A DNA stretch of 64,000 nt, from positions 1,984,001 through 2,048,000 of the forward strand of contig NZ_CP095501.1 in assembly GCF_023100725.1 (NCBI RefSeq), given 5' to 3'. Made by a program: the position numbers and the translations under genes. This stretch comes from Arthrobacter antioxidans. GTDB taxonomy: Bacteria > Actinomycetota > Actinomycetes > Actinomycetales > Micrococcaceae. The number at the start of each line of letters is the position of its first letter. Positions within the stretch are counted from its first letter, which is position 1. The notes under the pieces were generated by a model. That model made no database searches. It saw only the letters and a program-made list of their open reading frames with translations, and had not been told where the DNA came from. Positions 59,169 to 64,000 of this stretch are shown in pieces.

Positions 59169-60788
59169 ATGGAGGAATTCGACCAGCTGGTTGCCGATGG
59201 ACGCGCGGCATACGAGCGCGGGGAGTGGCAGACCGCATACCAGCAGCTGGAGCAGGCACGGCTACAGGCGGGGCTTCCCTCCGAGGACCTCGGCCTGCTC
59301 GGCGGAGCGGCGTGGTGGACCGGGCGGGTCAAGCAGTCGCTGGAGATCGTCGAGCACGTCTACCACCGGCTGTACGACGCCGGTGATGCGCTCGGCGCCG
59401 CCCGGAAGGCCCTGGACGTCGGACTGGTCTGGTTCATCCGCGGCGACCTGGTGATCGCCTCCGGCTGGGCCAACCGTGCCCGCCGGATCCTGCAGGACCT
59501 GCCCGAGGGCGTGGAACACGGCTATCTGCTCTACCTCGACGCCGCCCTCACGCTCGATGTCCGCGACCTCGGTCCGGCCAGGGAGGCCGCCGCGCGACTG
59601 GACGAACTGGGACGGCGTCTACGCGCTCCGGCGCTCACGTCGTTCTCCCTCGTGCTCGCCGGCCTGGCGGACCTGCGCAGCGGCAGGACCGCCGCCGGGT
59701 TCTCCCAGCTGGATGAGGCGATGCTGCCGGTCCTCGCCGGCGGGCTGCCGCCTGAGTGGGCCGGAGAGATCTACTGCATCGTCATCCACGCCTGCTACGA
59801 CGTCAACGACCTGCACCGGATGCGGGCGTGGACGCGCGCCACCGAACAGTGGTGCGAGCAGTTCTCCGGTGACGTGGTCTACTCGGGCATCTGTCGTATC
59901 CACCGCCTGCAACTCTCCAGCATCGAAGGGGACTGGGCCGCCGCGGAGGACGCGATCGAGAGAAGCGGGGCCGAGCTCGTGGACCGCAACAACTGGGTGG
60001 CGGGCGAGGCGTTCTACCAACTCGGCGAACTCCGCCGGTTGCGAGGGGACACCGCCGGCGCCCGGGCCGCCTACGGGCGGGCGCGACGACTGGGAGCCGA
60101 TCCCCAGCCCGGTGAGTCCCTGCTGCAGCACGCAGCGGGAGACAAGGACGCCGCGTGGTCCGGCGTGAGCGCGGCCCTGGCCGGGCGCGACCCGCTCGCA
60201 TGCGCACGACTGCTGCAGGCCGCCGTCGACATCGCCCTGGCGATGAGGCTCGAGGACGAGGCGGATCGGCTCTGCAGCCAGCTGGAGGAGACCGCCGCGG
60301 TCTTCGACACCCCCGGGCTCCGCGCCTGGGCCGGGCACGCACGGGCCACGGTCCTCATCGCCCGGTCGCGATATGCGGAGGCCATGCCCGTCCTGCAGGC
60401 CGCAGCTCGCGAGTACCGCGGGATGCAGGCCCGTTACGAGATCGCCAGGGTCCACGAGCTTCTCGCCCGGGCCCACCGCGGGGCGGGTCAGGCCGCGGCC
60501 GCGGCCGCGGACTCCGCGACAGCACTGGCGATCTACCGCCAACTCGGCGCGCTGCCGGACATCCTCCGGCTCGACGGCGGACGGCTGCCCGGCGGGTTGA
60601 CGCAGCGCGAGGCGGAAGTACTCGCGCTGGTCGCCGCCGGCGCCAGCAACAAGTCGGCGGCCGAAGCCCTTTTCATCAGCCAGAAGACGGTCGGCAGGCA
60701 CCTCGCCAACATCTTCGCCAAGATCGGCACGTCCTCGCGGACGGCGGCCGCGGCGTGGGCCCGTGACCACGGGGTCCTCCCCCGCTGA
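59169..60788 (+). CDS. LuxR-type regulator with TPR-like domain
   Basis: 539 residues. Residues about 1-460 form helical TPR-like repeats (several A-rich helix pairs such as GEWQTAYQQLEQARLQAG); no Walker A is seen, so this is not a full MalT/LAL protein. The C-terminal LuxR HTH is GLTQREAEVLALVAAGASNK, then SAAEALFISQKTVGRHLANIFAKIG. ATG 59169 has a GGAGG site. The adjacent downstream methyltransferase gene is a probable target. Confidence 0.85.
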   Translation: MEEFDQLVADGRAAYERGEWQTAYQQLEQARLQAGLPSEDLGLLGGAAWWTGRVKQSLEIVEHVYHRLYDAGDALGAARKALDVGLVWFIRGDLVIASGWANRARRILQDLPEGVEHGYLLYLDAALTLDVRDLGPAREAAARLDELGRRLRAPALTSFSLVLAGLADLRSGRTAAGFSQLDEAMLPVLAGGLPPEWAGEIYCIVIHACYDVNDLHRMRAWTRATEQWCEQFSGDVVYSGICRIHRLQLSSIEGDWAAAEDAIERSGAELVDRNNWVAGEAFYQLGELRRLRGDTAGARAAYGRARRLGADPQPGESLLQHAAGDKDAAWSGVSAALAGRDPLACARLLQAAVDIALAMRLEDEADRLCSQLEETAAVFDTPGLRAWAGHARATVLIARSRYAEAMPVLQAAAREYRGMQARYEIARVHELLARAHRGAGQAAAAAADSATALAIYRQLGALPDILRLDGGRLPGGLTQREAEVLALVAAGASNKSAAEALFISQKTVGRHLANIFAKIGTSSRTAAAAWARDHGVLPR

Positions 60789-60820
60789 CGACGGCCGACG
60801 CGGCGCCCCGGTGGGCGCCT

Positions 60821-60870
60821 GCATCATTCGCCCCATCGGAGCGCCGCGCAGGACGCATCGTTCGCCCGAT
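60821..60870. promoter_or_regulatory. Paired direct repeats before the methyltransferase gene
   Basis: Two 16-base copies, at 60821-60836 and 60855-60870, agree at 14 positions and are 34 bases apart. The second is itself an inverted repeat, CATCG-N6-CGATG. They end about 20 bases before a TAGAGT -10 (60892-60897). Probable binding sites of the LuxR-type regulator upstream. Confidence 0.5.
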
Positions 60871-60945
60871 GTCCGGCAGGGCCCGGATTCCTAGAGTCGT
60901 ATGAACCGGACAGACAGACGCCGGTAACCGACAAGGGAGAAAATC

Positions 60946-62049
60946 ATGACCAGCAACCAGGGCACAACGCTCGAGGACCTGACCGTCGAGGAGTTCGATA
61001 CCGAGGCTTCAGCCGCCCTTGCAGCGCGCTTCGTGGGCATCCTCAATGACGCAGCGATCGCCGTGCTGACGAGCATCGGACACCAGACCGGGCTCTTCGA
61101 GACACTGGCGGCCCTGCCGTCGGCCACGAGCGAGCAGATCGCCGACGCCGGGAACCTCGATGAACGCTACGTCCGCGAATGGCTCGGCGGCATGACCGCA
61201 GCGCGCGTGGTCCACTATGACCCGAAGACCGGGACCTACCGGCTCCCCCGCGAGCACGCGGCAGTGCTCACGAGCGCTGCGGGTCCCAACAACCTGGCCA
61301 TCCTCATGCAGCACACGTCGATGATGGGCGAGATGGAGCAGAAGGTGATCGAGCGTTTCCGGCGTGGCGGTGGACTCTCCTACGAGGACTACCCCCACTT
61401 CCACCGGAACATGGCGGAGACCAGCGCTGCGGTGCACGACATCGCCCTGGTGGACGGCATCCTCCCGCTGGTGCCGGAACTGCCGGCACGGCTCGGGGAC
61501 GGCATCGACGTCGCCGATATCGGCTGCGGAAGAGGGCATGCGGTCAATCTGATGGCGCAGGCCTACCCGTCCAGCCGGTTCACCGGCTACGACTTCTCCG
61601 ACGCGGCCATCCGAGCCGCCCGGGCAGAGGCCGACCGGATGGGCGTGGCGAACGCGACGTTCGAGCTGCTCGACGTCGCTCGGCTGGACATCGTGGACGG
61701 CTTCGACGCCATCACCGCTTTCGACGCCATCCACGACCAGGCGCACCCGGCAACCGTGCTCCGGAACATCCAGCGGGCCCTGCGGCCCGGCGGGACGTTC
61801 CTGATGGTGGACATCAAGGCGTCCAGCCAGGTCGAGGACAACGTCGACCTGCCCTGGGGCAGCTATCTCTACGCGATCTCCACGGTCCACTGCATGAGCG
61901 TCTCGCTCGGACTCGGAGGCGACGGGCTCGGAACCGTGTGGGGCGAGCAGCGCGCTCTGTCGATGCTGGCCGACGCCGGCTTCCGGGACATCGAGTCGAA
62001 GGGCGTCGACTCCGATCCGTTCAACGCCTACTTCATCGCCCGGACGTAG
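60946..62049 (+). CDS. Winged-helix class I SAM-dependent methyltransferase
   Basis: 367 residues. Residues about 20-105 form a winged-helix dimerisation-type domain ([19 protein letters not shown]), the rest a Rossmann methyltransferase: motif [15 protein letters not shown], motif II acid in GYDFSDA, and post-motif [14 protein letters not shown]. It resembles M. tuberculosis Rv2258c-type proteins; substrate unknown. AAGGGAG site before ATG 60946. It has its own promoter with paired repeats upstream. Confidence 0.88.
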   Translation: MTSNQGTTLEDLTVEEFDTEASAALAARFVGILNDAAIAVLTSIGHQTGLFETLAALPSATSEQIADAGNLDERYVREWLGGMTAARVVHYDPKTGTYRLPREHAAVLTSAAGPNNLAILMQHTSMMGEMEQKVIERFRRGGGLSYEDYPHFHRNMAETSAAVHDIALVDGILPLVPELPARLGDGIDVADIGCGRGHAVNLMAQAYPSSRFTGYDFSDAAIRAARAEADRMGVANATFELLDVARLDIVDGFDAITAFDAIHDQAHPATVLRNIQRALRPGGTFLMVDIKASSQVEDNVDLPWGSYLYAISTVHCMSVSLGLGGDGLGTVWGEQRALSMLADAGFRDIESKGVDSDPFNAYFIART

Positions 62050-62066
62050 CTCATGGCCGAACGACA

Positions 62067-62096
62067 CCGGTGGTCCGGGATCTCCCGGACCACCGG
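62067..62096. terminator. Bidirectional terminator, methyltransferase / priA
   Basis: Perfect 14-bp arms (62067-62080 with 62083-62096) with a two-base loop, between the converging stops. Confidence 0.75.
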
Positions 62097-62152
62097 GATC
62101 CTTCGACAGCGCCATCTGCGATCCGGTTCGTGCTGCACGGCCCACGCGGGGG

Positions 62153-64000
62153 TCAGAGCACGTCGAGTGCGTCGAGCCTGATGTGGACCGGCTCGCCCGT
62201 CCGCCGGGCCGAGAGGGCCGCCCGGCGGGCCCGGAGCACCTTCGTGACGCCGGCGGCCGCCCGGTAGGAGAAGAAGAGCAGCACGCGATGGCTCCCCTGC
62301 CCCGCCAGTGCGTCCGCGGGGGCCGGGGCGCCGCGGTCGGTACCGCGCTTCGGGCCGGCGAGGGCCCGCGCGGCCAGCACGGCCTCCCGGCGGACATCCG
62401 GCGGGACCGGCGCGGGGCCGACGACGCGCACGGCGCCCTCGGTCTCCAGCCCGTCGAGGAAGTGGGTGAGGGCCTCCCGGGTGCCCGTGAGCACCGCGTA
62501 CCGGACGGCCGGCGGAAGTCCGAGCTCGTGCCGCTCGGCCAGTTCACGCGAGGCGGCCCCCGCGGGATCCCAGCGGACGAGGTGGCCGACGGCGACGTCG
62601 TCGTCCCCCGTGATCACCACGGTCCCACCGGCGGTGGCGGGACGCGCGAGGATCGCCGCGGAGAACCAGCGGCGCAGCGCGTCCTCCCCGGCCCGCATCG
62701 ATTCGCGGTTGAGCAGGGCGTTGCCGTCGAGGAGGATGACAGCCGCGTACCCTCCCGCGGCCACGGGTTCGGCCCCCGGGGTGGCGACGACGACTGCGGG
62801 TACGTCCCGGACGTCGTCGACGATGTGCTCGCCGGCGGAGGAGATGACCGGGACGCCGGGGAACGCACGTCCCAGTTCCTCGGCAGTCCGGGTGGCGCCC
62901 GTGACGGTGGCCCGCATCCGGGTGCCACCGCATTCCGGGCAGGCCCAGTGGTTGTCCGGGCGCCCGCACCATCGGCACGCCGGCGGTGCGTGGTGCCCGG
63001 GTTGGGCCAGCGGCCCCGCGCAGGCCGTGCAGCGTGCGGCGTGGCGGCACCGGTCGCAGGCCAGGGCCGGGGAGAAGCCCGTGCGCGCGACCTGCAGGAG
63101 GACGGGCCCGGTCTTCAGCCCCGCCTGCGCCGCGGCCCAGGCGGCATGGGGGATGCGGGCCTGCGCGGCCAGCGGGTCCCGCTCCATCTGGTAGGCGTCG
63201 GCGGCGTGGATGACGCGGGGCGCCGACCGACGGACCTCGTTGCGGTCGGCCTGGATGGCGTGCGCCCAGCCGGTGTCCACGAGGCGCTGCGCCTCGGTGG
63301 TGCGCCCGAAGGAGGAGAGCAGCATCGCGGCTCCCTCCTGCTCCGCACGCAGCAGCAGGACGTCGCGGACGTGCTGGTACGGTGCACGCTGTTCGACGTG
63401 CTGGTCGTCGCCGTCGTCCCACAGGCAGACGAGCCCGAGGTCCCGCACGGGCGCGTACGCGGCGGACCGCGTGCCGACGGCGACGGTCGCCGACCCGTGG
63501 AGGATGCGCATGAAGTTGCGGTACCTCGGTGTCGCGCCGTCCTCGCCCGTCAGCCGGGCCACCGCCGCCGCCCCGAGGCGGGCCACGAGGGCGGCCTCCA
63601 TGCGCGCGAGATCCCGCTGGTCGGGGACGACGACCACCGCCCCCCGGCCCGCGGACGCGGCAGCCGCGACGGCATCGGCGATCTCCTCGTGCCAGCCCGT
63701 GGGACCGTACCCGCCGAGGCTCGTCAGGACGGCGCGGGGCGACTCGCCGGAGCGGAGGTGCTGCAGGTAGGAGAGGCCGTTCGGGTAGCGCCGGAAGCTG
63801 CCGGAGGAAGGCCGTCCCACGGCGACCGGCAGCATGCCCGCGGCAGCCTCGGCAGCCTCGGGGTCGACGGGGTCGACGGGGTCGACGGGATCGATGCGGG
63901 CGTCCGGGGGCTCCGGCGCGCCCTCCCCCGCAGCGGCCGGGTCGTCGAACTCCGCCTCGACCCGCGCCATGCGCGGAGGGACGGCCGACCGCAGGACATC
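62153..64000 (-). CDS. priA: Primosomal protein N' (PriA), N-terminus outside the window
   Basis: Replication-restart protein; 615 residues visible and the frame is still open at the edge, so the first part (the 3'-DNA-binding domain) is missing. The Walker A of E. coli PriA is absent: the matching region reads SLGGYGPTGWHEE, and the DExH box reads CLWDDGDDQHVEQ, as known for actinobacterial PriA proteins, which probably lack helicase activity. The eight-cysteine zinc module (CDRCRHAARCTACAG, CRWCG, CPECGG) is present. A short VDP-type repeat lies near the visible N-terminus (63861-63887). Confidence 0.88.
   Translation of the reverse strand, partial: DVLRSAVPPRMARVEAEFDDPAAAGEGAPEPPDARIDPVDPVDPVDPEAAEAAAGMLPVAVGRPSSGSFRRYPNGLSYLQHLRSGESPRAVLTSLGGYGPTGWHEEIADAVAAAASAGRGAVVVVPDQRDLARMEAALVARLGAAAVARLTGEDGATPRYRNFMRILHGSATVAVGTRSAAYAPVRDLGLVCLWDDGDDQHVEQRAPYQHVRDVLLLRAEQEGAAMLLSSFGRTTEAQRLVDTGWAHAIQADRNEVRRSAPRVIHAADAYQMERDPLAAQARIPHAAWAAAQAGLKTGPVLLQVARTGFSPALACDRCRHAARCTACAGPLAQPGHHAPPACRWCGRPDNHWACPECGGTRMRATVTGATRTAEELGRAFPGVPVISSAGEHIVDDVRDVPAVVVATPGAEPVAAGGYAAVILLDGNALLNRESMRAGEDALRRWFSAAILARPATAGGTVVITGDDDVAVGHLVRWDPAGAASRELAERHELGLPPAVRYAVLTGTREALTHFLDGLETEGAVRVVGPAPVPPDVRREAVLAARALAGPKRGTDRGAPAPADALAGQGSHRVLLFFSYRAAAGVTKVLRARRAALSARRTGEPVHIRLDALDVL

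Overview
The window is GC-rich (by eye about 70%), densely coded and largely collinear with Gram-positive Actinobacteria of the Micrococcaceae (Arthrobacter-like). The evidence is the linked actinobacterial bc1-aa3 respiratory genes (ctaE-qcrCAB and ctaCDF), an actinobacterial subunit IV (ctaF), a PriA without a normal Walker A motif, and several families largely confined to Actinobacteria (DUF3043, DUF3054, DUF3097, LCP). There are no tRNA or rRNA genes, CRISPR arrays, insertion sequences or prophage genes; this is chromosomal core.

Layout. 1-4.0 kb: end of a LapA-like gene, glutaminase, an isochorismatase-fold hydrolase, DUF3054, a stand-alone Lrp/AsnC ligand domain and trpD. 4.2-13.1 kb: the respiratory supercomplex genes ctaE-qcrCAB (+) and ctaC-ctaD-ctaF (-), with a GntR regulator between them and the Fe-S carrier erpA beside them. 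13.3-21.1 kb: an M20 dipeptidase, DUF3043, pyrD, a hydrolase, uppS-recO and leuA. 21.3-40.4 kb: an M13 peptidase, an LCP protein, then the conserved block era / CNNM protein / ybeY / phoH / rsmE / dnaJ / hrcA / DUF3097 / DUF4870 / hemW / lepA / rpsT / holA, interrupted by a GerMN protein and an orphan PemK/MazF-like gene. 40.4-47.7 kb: comEA-comEC, degV and leuS. 47.8-53.2 kb: a glycerol catabolic locus, glpD-glpF-glpK, with a divergent SorC-type regulator. 53.2-62.0 kb: the most accessory-like part, with a quinone oxidoreductase, a four-gene operon (aldo/keto reductase, hydrolase, glycosyltransferase, unknown), a TetR/DUF2306 pair and a LuxR/methyltransferase pair. 62.2-64.0 kb: priA, cut by the window edge.

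Regulation is the most informative part. (1) leuS is preceded by a short leader ORF of eight codons, three of them Leu (CTG, CTC, CTT), then a hairpin and an intrinsic terminator: a textbook-like leucine attenuator on a tRNA synthetase gene. leuA has a second leader with consecutive rare CTT CTT codons running into a strong hairpin. (2) The same palindrome, TCTAC-N5-GTAGA, lies on the -10 region of the trpD, qcrC and ctaC promoters, suggesting one regulator for the respiratory genes. (3) At least nine genes have a -10-like TANNNT hexamer exactly six bases before the start codon and no Shine-Dalgarno sequence, as expected for leaderless transcripts. (4) Clear operator-like palindromes mark the TetR/DUF2306, oxidoreductase/aldo-keto reductase and hrcA (CIRCE) promoters.

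Functionally the window covers aerobic respiration, branched-chain amino acid and pyrimidine synthesis, ribosome and chaperone biogenesis, DNA uptake, repair and replication restart, cell-wall precursor synthesis, and glycerol use. All calls come from reading the sequence; no database search was run.
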